Source of the DNA: Cellulomonas marina
GTDB taxonomy: Bacteria; Actinomycetota; Actinomycetes; Actinomycetales; Cellulomonadaceae
NCBI RefSeq assembly: GCF_900111925.1
Contig: NZ_FOKA01000014.1
Span: forward strand, 1-64,000
Reading direction: 5' to 3'
Length of the DNA stretch: 64,000 nt
In this document: piece after piece, positions 27,547-37,375 of the stretch
Layout of the letters: each line of letters begins with the position of its first letter
Numbering within the stretch: the stretch's first letter is position 1
The notes under the pieces: model-generated
Databases searched by the model: none
The model's input: only the letters and a program-made list of their open reading frames with translations
Told to the model about the DNA's origin: nothing
Position numbers and translations under genes: made by a program

Positions 27547-28425
27547 TCACCGCGCCGCGGTCGCGCGACGGCGCAGCCCGATCACGGCGGCCGACGCCGC
27601 GGCGGCCAGGGCGACGCCGCCGAGCGCGAGCACGCCGGCACCGGGACGCGCCGCGTCGTCGTGCGTCGCGAGCCAGCCGGCACCGGTGTCGACGCCCTGC
27701 TGGGGGATCGTGCCGGGGGCGGCGGCGTCGAGCACGGGCTTGACGGTCTGGCGGCCCGACGCCTCGTCGAGCACGAGGAGGGTGCTCACCGTCCCGCCGG
27801 CGAGGTCGACCGCCGCGGTGCCGCTGGCGTCCCCGCCGAGGGTGAGGTCCCAGCGGCCCGCCGGCACGGTGGCGTAGCCCGTGGCGGCGCCGGTCGTGGC
27901 ACCCTGCGCGAGGCTGACGCCCGTGCTGGTCGCGACGTCCACGGAGGGAGCCTCGGTGGAGGCCTGCACGACGCGGATCCGGGCCTCGCCGTCCGCCGGC
28001 GGCGTGAGGTCGTCCTGGAGGACGGTCGTCCTGAGGTCGGCGTTGCGGCCGTACGCGGCCACGGTGATGGGCGTGCCGGCCACGACGTCGACGGACTGCG
28101 ACACCACGGGGGTGCCGGCCGGGTCCGCGCCGGCGGGGACCATCGACACGACGTACGTGCCGGCGGGCATGGCGAGGTAGTCCGACACCTGCCCGTAGGC
28201 GACGCCGTCGAGCTCGTAGAGCACGTCGCCGCCGGCGAGGGCGGTCAGGCGCACGTCGACGCTCTTCGTGTCGGGCGACAGGTGCGCCACGCGGGCCCAG
28301 CCGTCGGCGGGGGCGGCCTGGGCGGAGCCGGCGGCGGCGAGCGCGAGGCCCCCGGCGAGCAGGGCGCCGAGGCCGGCGGCCAGGGCGCGGGCGGCGCGGC
28401 GTGGCCGGGTGGTGGGTGCAGGCAC
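27547..28425 (-). CDS. DUF4397 domain surface protein
   Basis: A 292-residue secreted protein: signal peptide (about 1-38, ending AQA), two DUF4397 Ig-like repeats (ARVAHLSPDTKSVDVRL and ARIRVVQASTEAPSVDVA), then a C-terminal helix and RRR-containing tail. That end has the layout of a wall-sorting signal, but no LPXTG is visible; LATHD about 40 residues from the end is the nearest motif. It is probably the substrate or partner of the adjacent class F sortase. GTG 28425 has GGGAG upstream. Confidence 0.85.
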   Translation of the reverse strand: MPAPTTRPRRAARALAAGLGALLAGGLALAAAGSAQAAPADGWARVAHLSPDTKSVDVRLTALAGGDVLYELDGVAYGQVSDYLAMPAGTYVVSMVPAGADPAGTPVVSQSVDVVAGTPITVAAYGRNADLRTTVLQDDLTPPADGEARIRVVQASTEAPSVDVATSTGVSLAQGATTGAATGYATVPAGRWDLTLGGDASGTAAVDLAGGTVSTLLVLDEASGRQTVKPVLDAAAPGTIPQQGVDTGAGWLATHDDAARPGAGVLALGGVALAAAASAAVIGLRRRATAAR

Positions 28426-28527
28426 GGGGGTCTCCCTCGTCGGTCCCGCCGGGGCGGGGTCGGATGGTGCGGTGTCGGCGGTGCGGGGGTGCGGGGGTGC
28501 GGTGGTGCGTCGATCCTCGCCCGGGGG

Positions 28528-30549
28528 TCAGCCGCCCGCGCGGTCGGCGCCCGTGACGCCGGGCAGGAGGCCGGCGGGCTCGTCGGGCGAGAAGGTCGCG
28601 AGGAGCCCGGCGTCGGTGGACCGGACGTCCGCGGTGGCGGTGAGGCCGTCGAGGCCGCGCAGCCATCGGGTGCCGACGGAGTAGCCCGCGCCCGCGGTCG
28701 TGCGGGCGCCGCCGACGGCGGTGACGAGCAGCTGCCGGCGCACGTCGCCGGCGCCGCCGTCGGCCGCCTCGCCCTCGACCGCGGGGAAGGCGCCGACGGT
28801 CACGTCCGTCGCGGTGAGCTGCACCGCGAGGGCGACGACGATGCGCGCGTCGACCCGCCCGGACTCGAGCAGCCCGCGGGAGTCGCCCTCGAGCACGAGC
28901 CGTGGGTTGCGGGCCAGCTCGGCGCCCGCCGTGGCGCGCGCGACGCGGGACCGCTCGGCGGCGGCGGGGTCGGGGGTGGTGCCGCCCGTCGCGTCCGACC
29001 CGGCGCCGTCGGCAGCCGGGGGCACCCGCCGCACGACCACCGCGTCGTCGCCGGTGCCGAAGGTGGCCACGCGCACGCCCACGGCGGCGGGGCCGTCGGT
29101 GACCCCCGCCGGCACGACGACGACGTCGGCGCGCGCGGCGTCGGCGAGGGGGACGAGCGTCGCCCCCGGCACGCCGGCGCGGGCCAGGTCGGTGCGGACG
29201 GCGTCGTCGGCCGCGACGGTCGCGCCGCCCCGGACGGTGGCGAGCACCCACGCCTGCGCGGCCCGCGTCCGCTCACCCGTGGCCGCGTCATCGGCGTCGG
29301 GCACCAGCAGGCCCCGCAGCGACGCCCCGGCCAGCGGCACGGCCGCGACGAGGGCCACCGCGACGAGCACGAGCCACGAGCCGCGCAGGTCGCGGGCGGT
29401 GTCGTACGTCGTGCGCAGGCTGCGCGCCGCCGCGTCGGTGACGCCCGCGAGGACGAGGGCGAGCAGCGGCAGCGCGAGGGCGAGGGTCGCGGCACCCGTG
29501 CCGGCACCGGCCTCGCGGGCCTCCGCGAGGGGGGCGGCGACGAGCGCCGCGACCGCCACGACGCCCAGCAGCGTCAACGCCCAGGGCCGCAGCCGGCGCA
29601 CCGCCGTCGCGGTGAGGGTGGCCGCCGTTCCGGCCGCGAGCAGCACGGGGTCGAGCGACCACAGGCCGCCGAGCAGGGCCGCGGCGGTCGCGGGGGAGGA
29701 CGGCAGCACCCCGGGCCGGCTCGGCGCGACGACGAGGACCCCGACGACCGCCACGACCAGGACGAGGCCCGTCGTGGCGACGGCGGCCACGAGGTGCCGC
29801 GCCCCCGCGGGCGCGGACCGCACGAGCAGCACCACGACGAGGGGCGCCGCGAGGAGCGGCAGCGGGACGGGCGGCTGCGCGACGAGGGCCGCCACGGCGA
29901 GGGCCGCCGGGGCGCCGACCGCGCCGACGAGCGGCCGCCGGGCGGTGGCCAGCAGCAGGGCCGCGACGAGCCACGGCGTGGCCAGCACGTCGCCGTGCAC
30001 GGTCCGGTGCGCCACGAGCGCGAGCGGCGGCACCGCGAGCAGCAGCCCGGCGCCGGCCGCGGCCGGGCGCGACAGCCCGACCCGGCGGGCCAGCGCGAAC
30101 AGCAGCACGACGGCGACGAGCGTCGCCGCGAGCGACGCCTCCCGCAGCGCCGTGACGGTGTCGTCGTGCCGGGCCAGCGCACCGGTGAGGGTCGCCCACG
30201 CCGCGAGCAGCGGCGTGCCGAGCACGGACCCGGCGGCGCCGGCGACGTCGGCGGTCGGTGCGGACCCCGCGGGGGCGACGAGCGACCACGCCGCCAGCGC
30301 GGCCGCTCCCTCGCCGGGCGCCCGGCCGGGGGCCCGGCCGAGCCCGAGCACCCCGACGAGCGCCGCGACCACGACGGTGGGCGCGAGCCAGAGGCCGTCG
30401 GCCACGTGCGCGCGGACCCAGGCGTCGGCGGCCTCGAGGGCGCCGGGTGCGGGGTCCTGGGCCGCGTCGAGGTCGTGGTCGCGTCGGTCGTCGGGCCCGT
30501 CGAGGGGCCTGCGGAGGGCGGGCTCCGGGCGCGCCAGGACGTCGGTCAT
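28528..30549 (-). CDS. Polytopic membrane glycosyltransferase-like protein (GT39/ArnT-like layout)
   Basis: A 673-residue protein with about 11-12 helices in the first ~420 residues and a large extracytoplasmic C-terminal domain. The overall layout resembles lipid-linked-sugar transferases of the GT-C fold. I do not see the short acidic loop motif clearly, so the activity is uncertain. ATG 30549 overlaps the stop of the upstream GT2-like gene by 4 bp, so the two should work together in making a surface glycan or modifying the downstream DUF4397 protein. Confidence 0.6.
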   Translation of the reverse strand: MTDVLARPEPALRRPLDGPDDRRDHDLDAAQDPAPGALEAADAWVRAHVADGLWLAPTVVVAALVGVLGLGRAPGRAPGEGAAALAAWSLVAPAGSAPTADVAGAAGSVLGTPLLAAWATLTGALARHDDTVTALREASLAATLVAVVLLFALARRVGLSRPAAAGAGLLLAVPPLALVAHRTVHGDVLATPWLVAALLLATARRPLVGAVGAPAALAVAALVAQPPVPLPLLAAPLVVVLLVRSAPAGARHLVAAVATTGLVLVVAVVGVLVVAPSRPGVLPSSPATAAALLGGLWSLDPVLLAAGTAATLTATAVRRLRPWALTLLGVVAVAALVAAPLAEAREAGAGTGAATLALALPLLALVLAGVTDAAARSLRTTYDTARDLRGSWLVLVAVALVAAVPLAGASLRGLLVPDADDAATGERTRAAQAWVLATVRGGATVAADDAVRTDLARAGVPGATLVPLADAARADVVVVPAGVTDGPAAVGVRVATFGTGDDAVVVRRVPPAADGAGSDATGGTTPDPAAAERSRVARATAGAELARNPRLVLEGDSRGLLESGRVDARIVVALAVQLTATDVTVGAFPAVEGEAADGGAGDVRRQLLVTAVGGARTTAGAGYSVGTRWLRGLDGLTATADVRSTDAGLLATFSPDEPAGLLPGVTGADRAGG

Positions 30550-32063
30550 CGGGCCACCTCGTGCCGGTCGGCGTCGGTCAGGTCGGGGGTGCGGTCGTCG
30601 GGGGTGCGGTCGTCGGCACCGGCCGTGCCGACGCGGGCGGCGCCGGCCTCGTCGAGCAGCCGCAGCAGCTCGGGGACTGAGCCGGCCCGGTCGCCGGCCC
30701 GGTCGCCGGTCGCGGTCGCCGGGTCGGCGGCGGCGTCGGCGGGACCGGCGGGGTCCTGCCGGGTGGCGATGTCGGCATCGGCCGCGGGGACGCCGGCGGA
30801 TCGGGCGTCGTCGTGAGGCGCCGTCGCGGGACGCAGCGCCCGGACCGTGCCGCGCACCGCGGCCAGCGCCGCGGGCACCACCGAGCCGAGCAGCCGCAGC
30901 TGCTCGGCGGCCGACGCGGTCCGACCCTGCCCCCGGCGGAGGTCGTGCAGCGCCGCGCCGAGCAGGGCCGTGCGCAGCGCGCCGACGGCGAGCGGGAGCA
31001 GCGCCGCGACGAGCACGAGCGCGGGTGCCCCGGTGACGAGGGCGACGACGGGCAGCAGGAAACCGAGCACCACGGCGGCGCCGGGCGCCACCGCGGGACG
31101 CCCCACCGTCGCCGGGTGGCCGGTGCGGCGCGTGGCCACGTCGGCGTCGCGCAGGACCGTCACGTGCGCCCCGGCGGCCGCGAGGAGCGCGCCGGCCGGG
31201 CCCGCGGCGGGCACGTCGCCCGTGAGCCGGTCGAGCGCCGTCCGGCGCACGACGAGCGCGCCGACGGCCTCGTCGTCGGGCTCGGCCGTCGACGCGGTGC
31301 CCGACCGGCGCCGCAGGTGCGCCTCCACGTGGGCGCGCAGGTCGGCGGGGGCGTGGTCGTCGGCCGGGAGCCGCTCGACGAGCACCGCGTCGGCGGCGTC
31401 CGCGTCGAGCGCGGCGACGCCGCGGGACAGCAGCGTCGGCGGGACGTCGTCCCCGGGGGCGACGACGGCGAGCACGTCGCCCGCCGCGGCCGCCGTGCCG
31501 AGCCGGAGCGCGTCCGGCGCGTCCGCGGCGTCGAGGACGAGGGTGCGCGTGCGCTCGGGCCGGTGCGCGGCGGCCACCGCGTCGCGGCCGGCGGCGTCGT
31601 CGGCGGAGAGCACGACGAGCACGTCGACGTCGGCGTGCGTCTGGTCCACGAGGCCCGCCAGGGTGCGGGCGAGGTCGTCGGCGGTGTCGGCACGGTCGGG
31701 TGCGCCGCCGGGTCCGGCGGGGCGCGCGACGACGACGCCGACGACGTGGGCCGGCCGCCGAAGGAGGTCGGGCCGGCGCGCCCCGGCCGACGGCATCGTC
31801 TCCGCCGCCGTCGGGCCGCCGACGAGCCCGCCCAGGCGCCGCAGCAGGACGACCGTGACGACCGCGGCCACCACGACGAGCAGGGCCCACACCAGCAGCG
31901 ACCCCGGCGACGCGTCCGGCAGGAGCTGCGCGAGCGCGGGGGTCGGGGCGCGCCCCGCCAGGCCCGGGCTTGGGTCGGGCACGGCGGGCAGCGTCGGCGC
32001 CTGCGGGGTCAGCAGGGGCGTCGGCGCGGGGGCGGGGTCGGTCACGGTCGTCAGGGGCGTCAC
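30546..32063 (-). CDS. Degenerate GT2-like membrane glycosyltransferase
   Basis: A 505-residue protein: Pro-rich head, helix at about 55-75, a GT2-like domain (about 105-330) and two more helices near 340-385, then a polar tail. Fold landmarks remain (LAGLVDQTHADVDVLVVLS, AGDVLAVVAPGDDVPPTLL), but the usual DDGSTD and DXD metal site are changed to LSADD and APGDD, so catalysis is doubtful. I start at GTG 32063, with GGAG 7 nt upstream; GTG 32189 is also in frame, but codons 32064-32189 lack the usual GC3 bias and contain 11-bp repeats. Confidence 0.6.
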   Translation of the reverse strand: MTPLTTVTDPAPAPTPLLTPQAPTLPAVPDPSPGLAGRAPTPALAQLLPDASPGSLLVWALLVVVAAVVTVVLLRRLGGLVGGPTAAETMPSAGARRPDLLRRPAHVVGVVVARPAGPGGAPDRADTADDLARTLAGLVDQTHADVDVLVVLSADDAAGRDAVAAAHRPERTRTLVLDAADAPDALRLGTAAAAGDVLAVVAPGDDVPPTLLSRGVAALDADAADAVLVERLPADDHAPADLRAHVEAHLRRRSGTASTAEPDDEAVGALVVRRTALDRLTGDVPAAGPAGALLAAAGAHVTVLRDADVATRRTGHPATVGRPAVAPGAAVVLGFLLPVVALVTGAPALVLVAALLPLAVGALRTALLGAALHDLRRGQGRTASAAEQLRLLGSVVPAALAAVRGTVRALRPATAPHDDARSAGVPAADADIATRQDPAGPADAAADPATATGDRAGDRAGSVPELLRLLDEAGAARVGTAGADDRTPDDRTPDLTDADRHEVAR

Positions 32064-32088
32064 GGCGGGCTCCGGGGTCGTGGGGGCG

Positions 32089-32130
32089 GTGCCGGTCGGT
32101 GCTGGTCGGGTGCTGGTCGGGTGCTGGTCG
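32089..32130. repeat. 11-bp tandem repeat (GTGCTGGTCGG) upstream of the GT2-like gene
   Basis: Three copies at 32099, 32110 and 32121, preceded by a degenerate one at 32089. It lies about 25-65 bp before the preferred start on the minus strand, so it could be a phased regulator-binding array. Confidence 0.6.
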
Positions 32131-32361
32131 CTGCGGGCGGCTGCGGCAGGAGGCCGCGGCGGGAGGGGTGGTGCCGGGGCACGGATCACCCGTCCGAGCG
32201 ACCCTTCTCCCCGTGGTCCGGAGCCGGGCGTCGCCCGGATGGGTCAACGGTCCGACGTGATCGTCGTCACGGCCACCGGCGGCCACCGGCGACCAGGGAC
32301 GGTCACGGACGGGCGGTGCACAGGTCGTCCTCGTGTCGCCGGGCGTGTCGGTGGGCACGCC

Positions 32362-32367
32362 TACCCT
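32362..32367 (+). promoter_or_regulatory. -10 box (TACCCT) of pcrA
   Basis: TACCCT with 9 nt to ATG 32377, giving a leader of only a few nucleotides. Confidence 0.5.
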
Positions 32368-32376
32368 GGTACCGCC

Positions 32377-34956
32377 ATGACATCCCTGTTCGAGAACCTC
32401 ACGCTCTTCGGCGGCACGGGCGGTGCGCCCGCCCCGCCGTCGGTCCCCGCGTCCCCGGGCGCGGACCGTCCTGACGGAGCCACGTCCGCCGTCCCGTCCG
32501 GCGTCACGGCCGGCACCCCGTCGGGCCTGCCGCGCGTGGTGCCGCCGCGCGGGGGCGACGAGGGGGACGAGGCGCCGCACGGCGGGCTGTCGGCGGTCGA
32601 GCAGGACCGGGCGGACGCACTGCTCGTCGGGCTCAACCCGCAGCAGCGCGCGGCGGTGCTGCACCACGGCGGGCCGCTGCTCATCGTCGCGGGCGCCGGC
32701 TCGGGCAAGACGCGTGTGCTCACCCACCGCATCGCGCACCTGCTGGCCACGCGCCGCGCGCGGGCGGGCCAGGTGCTCGCCATCACCTTCACCAACAAGG
32801 CCGCGGCGGAGATGCGCGAGCGGGTCGAGGCGCTCGTCGGCCCGGCTGCCGGCCGCATGTGGGTCTCGACGTTCCACTCCGCCTGCGTGCGGATCCTGCG
32901 CCGGGAGGCGGGCACGCTCGGGCTGCGGTCGAGCTTCTCCATCTACGACGCGGCGGACTCGCAGCGGCTCCTGACGCTCGTCTCGCGCGAGCTCGACCTC
33001 GACCCCAAGCGCTACCCGGTCAAGGGCCTGGCCCACCGCATCTCGGCGCTGAAGGACGAGCTCGTCGACGCCGACGAGTTCGCGCGCACGTCCGGCGACG
33101 GACGGAGCAACGACGCCGACACGGTCCTGGCGCAGGTCTACACGCGGTACACGGCGCGGCTGCGGCAGGCGCACGCACTGGACTTCGACGACCTCATCAT
33201 GACCACGGTGCACCTCCTGCAGGCGTTCCCGGCCGTGGCGGAGCACTACCGGCGGCGGTTCCGGCACGTGCTCGTCGACGAGTACCAGGACACGAACCAC
33301 GCGCAGTACGTGCTGGTCCGCGAGCTCGTCGGCGGCACCGCGGCCGAGGACGCGGCGGTCGCGGCGGGCGAGCAGGCGCCGTCGGTGCCGCCGGGCGAGC
33401 TGACGGTCGTCGGCGACGCCGACCAGTCCATCTACGCCTTCCGCGGCGCGAGCATCCGCAACATCATGGAGTTCGAGGCCGACTACCCGGCGGCGACGAC
33501 GATCCTGCTCGAGCAGAACTACCGCTCCACGCAGACCATCCTGTCCGCCGCCAACGCGGTGATCAGCAAGAACCCCGGCCGCACGCCCAAGCGGCTGTGG
33601 ACGGACTCCGGCGCCGGCGCGCAGGTCGTCGCGTACGTCGCGGACACCGAGCACGACGAGGCACGGTTCATCGCGGGGGAGATCGACCGCCTCGGGGACA
33701 CTGACGGCGTGCGCCCGGGCGACGTGGCGATCTTCTACCGCGCCAACGCCCAGTCCCGTGCGCTGGAGGAGGTGCTCGTCCGCGTCGGCCTGCCCTACAA
33801 GGTCGTCGGCGGCACCCGGTTCTACGAGCGCCGCGAGATCAAGGACGCGGTCGCCTACCTGCGCGCCGTCGCGAACCCGGACGACGACGTCAACCTGCGG
33901 CGCATCCTCAACGTGCCCAAGCGCGGGCTGGGGGAGCGGTCGGAGGCCATGGTCGCGGGCTTCGCCGAGCGTGAGCGGATCTCCTTCGGGGCCGCGCTCG
34001 AGCGGCTGGAGGAGGTCCCGGGCCTCGGGACGCGGGCCGTGACCGGGCTGCGCGCCTTCGCCGAGCTCATGGCCGGGCTGCGGGAGGTGGCGGAGGGCTC
34101 GGGGCCGGCGGACGTGCTCGGCGCGGTGCTCGACCGCTCGGGGCTGCTGGCCGAGCTGCGCGCGAGCGAGGACCCGCAGGACGCGACGCGCGTGGAGAAC
34201 CTCGCGGAGCTGCACGCGGTGGCGACCGAGTTCGAGCAGTCGGACCCCGAGGGCGACCTCGCCGACTTCCTCGAGCGGGTGTCCCTCGTCGCCGACTCCG
34301 ACCAGGTGCCGACGCCCGACGGCGGCGACACCCCCGGCGTGGACCCCGGCGTCATCACGCTCATGACGCTGCACACCGCCAAGGGACTGGAGTTCCCGGT
34401 GGTGTTCCTCACTGGCCTCGAGGACGGCACCTTCCCGCACATGCGCTCCCTCACCGATCCCGACCAGCTCGCCGAGGAGCGGCGCCTCGCCTACGTCGGG
34501 CTCACGCGAGCCCGCGAGCGGCTGTACATCTCGCGGGCGGCGGTGCGCACCGCCTGGGGCGTGCCGAACGAGTTCCCGCCGAGCCGCTTCCTCGACGAGC
34601 TCCCCGAGGAGCTCGTCGACTGGCGGCGGCGCGAGTCCAGCACCTCCCAGCTGCGCGGCGGCTGGGGCTCGGGCGGCGGCGCCGGCGGTCGCCGGTCCGA
34701 CGGCGGCGGTCGTGCGGCGGCCCCGCGCGAGGAGCGCGCGCCCCTGCCGCGCACCGGCGCGACCTTCGGCTCCGCGACCCCGCGCGCCGACGTGCCGGCG
34801 CTCGCGGTGGGGGACCGGGTCACGCACGACTCCTACGGGCTGGGCACGGTCGTCGCCATCGAGGGCGCGGGGCAGAACACGGTGGCGAAGGTCGACTTCG
34901 GCTCCGACGGGGTCAAGCGGCTGCTGCTGCGCTTCTCCCCGGTCACCAAGCTCTGA
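32377..34956 (+). CDS. pcrA: ATP-dependent DNA helicase PcrA/UvrD
   Basis: An 859-residue superfamily 1A 3'-5' helicase used in repair and replication. After a variable ~85-residue head: Q-motif LNPQQRAAV, Walker A GAGSGKT, TFTNKAAAEM (Ia), DEYQDTN (II), GDADQSIYAFRGA (III), LEQNYRST (IV), TLHTAKGLEFPVVF (V) and VGLTRARE (VI). The C-terminal Tudor-like domain (VTHDSYGLGTVVAI ... VDFGSDGVKRL) binds RNA polymerase in relatives. A 6-bp hairpin at 34972-34992 may end the transcript. Confidence 0.97.
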   Translation: MTSLFENLTLFGGTGGAPAPPSVPASPGADRPDGATSAVPSGVTAGTPSGLPRVVPPRGGDEGDEAPHGGLSAVEQDRADALLVGLNPQQRAAVLHHGGPLLIVAGAGSGKTRVLTHRIAHLLATRRARAGQVLAITFTNKAAAEMRERVEALVGPAAGRMWVSTFHSACVRILRREAGTLGLRSSFSIYDAADSQRLLTLVSRELDLDPKRYPVKGLAHRISALKDELVDADEFARTSGDGRSNDADTVLAQVYTRYTARLRQAHALDFDDLIMTTVHLLQAFPAVAEHYRRRFRHVLVDEYQDTNHAQYVLVRELVGGTAAEDAAVAAGEQAPSVPPGELTVVGDADQSIYAFRGASIRNIMEFEADYPAATTILLEQNYRSTQTILSAANAVISKNPGRTPKRLWTDSGAGAQVVAYVADTEHDEARFIAGEIDRLGDTDGVRPGDVAIFYRANAQSRALEEVLVRVGLPYKVVGGTRFYERREIKDAVAYLRAVANPDDDVNLRRILNVPKRGLGERSEAMVAGFAERERISFGAALERLEEVPGLGTRAVTGLRAFAELMAGLREVAEGSGPADVLGAVLDRSGLLAELRASEDPQDATRVENLAELHAVATEFEQSDPEGDLADFLERVSLVADSDQVPTPDGGDTPGVDPGVITLMTLHTAKGLEFPVVFLTGLEDGTFPHMRSLTDPDQLAEERRLAYVGLTRARERLYISRAAVRTAWGVPNEFPPSRFLDELPEELVDWRRRESSTSQLRGGWGSGGGAGGRRSDGGGRAAAPREERAPLPRTGATFGSATPRADVPALAVGDRVTHDSYGLGTVVAIEGAGQNTVAKVDFGSDGVKRLLLRFSPVTKL

Positions 34957-35063
34957 GCGACGAGGGGCCGCCGCGGGCAAGCGCTACCCGCGCGTGCCCG
35001 ACGTCACGCAGGTCGTCCCATGACCAGGGCCTCTCGAGGTCGAGAGACGTGGGCGGTGCGGGC

Positions 35064-35069
35064 TACCAT
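35064..35069 (+). promoter_or_regulatory. -10 box (TACCAT) of sucCD
   Basis: TACCAT lies 56 nt before GTG 35126, giving a leader of about 50 nt with GAGAGG as ribosome binding site. Confidence 0.45.
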
Positions 35070-35125
35070 CGCTCGCGGCGACGGCACAGAGACGTACGCG
35101 CAGGCGACGAGAGGACCCGGCCCCA

Positions 35126-36307
35126 GTGGACCTGTTCGAGTACCAGGCACGTGACATGTTCGAGCGGCACGGCGTGCCGGTCCTGGGCGGGATCGTGGCC
35201 ACCACGCCCGACGAGGCCCGCGCCGCCGCGGAGCAGCTGCTCCCGGCCGAGGGCGGCGTCGTCGTCGTCAAGGCGCAGGTGAAGACCGGCGGGCGCGGCA
35301 AGGCCGGCGGCGTCAAGCTCGCCCGGTCCGCCGACGAGGCGGCCGAGAAGGCCGCCGAGATCCTCGGCATGGACATCAAGGGCCACACGGTCCACCGCGT
35401 GATGATCGCCGCGGGCGCGAAGATCGCGACGGAGTACTACTTCTCCGTCCTGCTCGACCGGGCGGAGCGGCGCTACCTGGCGATGGCCTCCGTCGAGGGC
35501 GGCATGGAGATCGAGCAGCTCGCGGTGGAGCGGCCCGAGGCCCTCGCGCGGGTCGCGGTGGACCCGGTCGTCGGCATCGACGCGGCGAAGGCCGCGGAGA
35601 TCGTCGCCGCCGCCGGCTTCGGCGACGACGTGAAGGACAAGGTGGGCGACGTCATCCAGAAGCTCTGGACGGTGTACGAGGCCGAGGACGCGACGCTCGT
35701 CGAGGTCAACCCGCTGGTGCTGACCGAGGACGGCGAGGTGGTCGCGCTCGACGGCAAGGTCTCCCTCGATGAGAACGCGGGCTTCCGGCACGCCGACCAC
35801 GCCGAGCTCGAGGACGCCGCCGCGGCGGACCCGCTCGAGGCCCGCGCCAAGGCCAAGGACCTCAACTACGTCAAGCTCGACGGCGAGGTCGGGGTCATCG
35901 GCAACGGCGCCGGCCTGGTCATGTCGACGCTCGACGTCGTCGCCTACGCCGGCGAGGCGCACGGCGGTGTGAAGCCCGCCAACTTCCTCGACATCGGCGG
36001 CGGCGCCTCGGCCGAGGTCATGGCCGCGGGCCTGGACATCATCCTGTCCGACCCGCAGGTGAAGTCCGTCTTCGTCAACGTCTTCGGCGGCATCACGGCC
36101 TGCGACGCGGTCGCCAACGGCATCGTCGCGGCGCTGGGGATGCTCGGCGACGAGGCCTCCAAGCCCCTCGTCGTCCGCCTGGACGGCAACAACGTCCTCG
36201 AGGGTCGCGCGATCCTCGCCGAGGCGGCGCACCCCCTGGTGACGCTCGCGGACACCATGGACGGCGGCGCCGACGAGGCCGCTCGTCTGGCCCACGCGGC
36301 CGCCTGA
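35126..36307 (+). CDS. sucC: Succinate-CoA ligase, beta subunit
   Basis: A 393-residue TCA-cycle enzyme subunit. It begins [19 protein letters not shown], the canonical SucC opening with an ATP-grasp nucleotide-binding domain (about 1-240; [17 protein letters not shown]) and a C-terminal CoA-ligase domain that contacts the alpha subunit (NIFGG-like [17 protein letters not shown]). It makes succinate plus ATP or GTP from succinyl-CoA. It is 38 bp before sucD and shares its terminator. Confidence 0.97.
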   Translation: MDLFEYQARDMFERHGVPVLGGIVATTPDEARAAAEQLLPAEGGVVVVKAQVKTGGRGKAGGVKLARSADEAAEKAAEILGMDIKGHTVHRVMIAAGAKIATEYYFSVLLDRAERRYLAMASVEGGMEIEQLAVERPEALARVAVDPVVGIDAAKAAEIVAAAGFGDDVKDKVGDVIQKLWTVYEAEDATLVEVNPLVLTEDGEVVALDGKVSLDENAGFRHADHAELEDAAAADPLEARAKAKDLNYVKLDGEVGVIGNGAGLVMSTLDVVAYAGEAHGGVKPANFLDIGGGASAEVMAAGLDIILSDPQVKSVFVNVFGGITACDAVANGIVAALGMLGDEASKPLVVRLDGNNVLEGRAILAEAAHPLVTLADTMDGGADEAARLAHAAA

Positions 36308-36345
36308 GACGCCGGACCCGAGAGAACGAGACGAGCAGACCACCC

Positions 36346-37239
36346 ATGGCCATCTTCCTGACCGAGCAGTCCAAGGTCGTCGTGCAGGGCATGACGGGCT
36401 CCGAGGGCATGAAGCACACCACCCGCATGCTGGCCTCCGGCACGCAGGTCGTCGGCGGAGTGAACCCGCGCAAGGCCGGCACGTCGGTGCAGTTCCCCTC
36501 GCCGTCCGGTGACGTCGACGTGCCCGTCTTCGGCTCCGTCGCCGACGCCATGGCCGCCACGGGCGCCGACGTGTCGGTCATCTTCGTGCCGCCGGCCTTC
36601 ACGAAGGCCGCCGTCGTCGAGGCGGTGGAGGCGGGCATGCCGCTGGTCGTCATCATCACCGAGGGCGTCCCCGTGGCGGACTCCGCCGAGTTCTTCACGC
36701 TGGCCCAGGCCAAGGGCGTGCGGCTCATCGGCCCGAACTGCCCCGGTCTCATCAGCCCCGGCAAGTCCAACGTCGGCATCATCCCGTCGAACATCACGGG
36801 CCCGGGCCGCATCGGGCTCGTGTCCAAGTCGGGGACCCTGACCTACCAGATGATGTACGAGCTGCGGGACCTCGGGTTCTCCTCCGCCGTCGGCATCGGC
36901 GGGGACCCCATCATCGGCACCACGCACATCGACGCCCTCGCGGCCTTCGAGGCGGACCCCGAGACGGACCTCATCGTCATGATCGGCGAGATCGGCGGAG
37001 ACGCCGAGGAGCGTGCGGCGGCGTACATCCAGGCGCACGTGACCAAGCCGGTCGTCGGCTACGTGGCCGGCTTCACGGCCCCCGAGGGCAAGACGATGGG
37101 CCACGCGGGCGCCATCGTGTCCGGCTCGGCGGGCACCGCGCAGGCCAAGAAGGAGGCCCTCGAGGCCGCCGGCGTCACCGTCGGCAAGACGCCGTCCGAG
37201 ACCGCCGCGCTGGCCCGTCAGCTCCTCCAGCAGGGCTGA
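36346..37239 (+). CDS. sucD: Succinate-CoA ligase, alpha subunit
   Basis: A 297-residue CoA-binding and catalytic subunit. Rossmann CoA-binding domain at the N-terminus ([15 protein letters not shown]), ligase domain with the phospho-histidine in [11 protein letters not shown] near residue 250, and [11 protein letters not shown] near residue 128. It completes the SucCD heterodimer or heterotetramer. ATG 36346 is preceded by GAGA-rich sequence. A 16-bp perfect hairpin follows. Confidence 0.97.
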   Translation: MAIFLTEQSKVVVQGMTGSEGMKHTTRMLASGTQVVGGVNPRKAGTSVQFPSPSGDVDVPVFGSVADAMAATGADVSVIFVPPAFTKAAVVEAVEAGMPLVVIITEGVPVADSAEFFTLAQAKGVRLIGPNCPGLISPGKSNVGIIPSNITGPGRIGLVSKSGTLTYQMMYELRDLGFSSAVGIGGDPIIGTTHIDALAAFEADPETDLIVMIGEIGGDAEERAAAYIQAHVTKPVVGYVAGFTAPEGKTMGHAGAIVSGSAGTAQAKKEALEAAGVTVGKTPSETAALARQLLQQG

Positions 37240-37286
37240 GCCCGCACCGGCGCGGCGCAGACGCGCTCGTCGCCGCCCTGCACGGC

Positions 37287-37323
37287 CCGCGACCCCGGTG
37301 CCCCCGCGGCACCGGGGTCGCGG
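37287..37323 (+). terminator. sucCD terminator hairpin
   Basis: Perfect 16-bp stem CCGCGACCCCGGTGCC with its complement, 5-nt loop, about 47 bp after the sucD stop. Confidence 0.8.
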
Positions 37324-37375
37324 CGCGCCGGGGCGCCTGCGTCCCGGTCCACCGCACCCCACGGACGATGGGCGG

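Noticed and set aside
32064..32189. Upstream extension of the GT2-like gene to GTG 32189
   Set aside because: Codons there lack the strong GC3 bias and include the 11-bp repeat array; GTG 32063 has a better ribosome binding site. The longer form remains possible.
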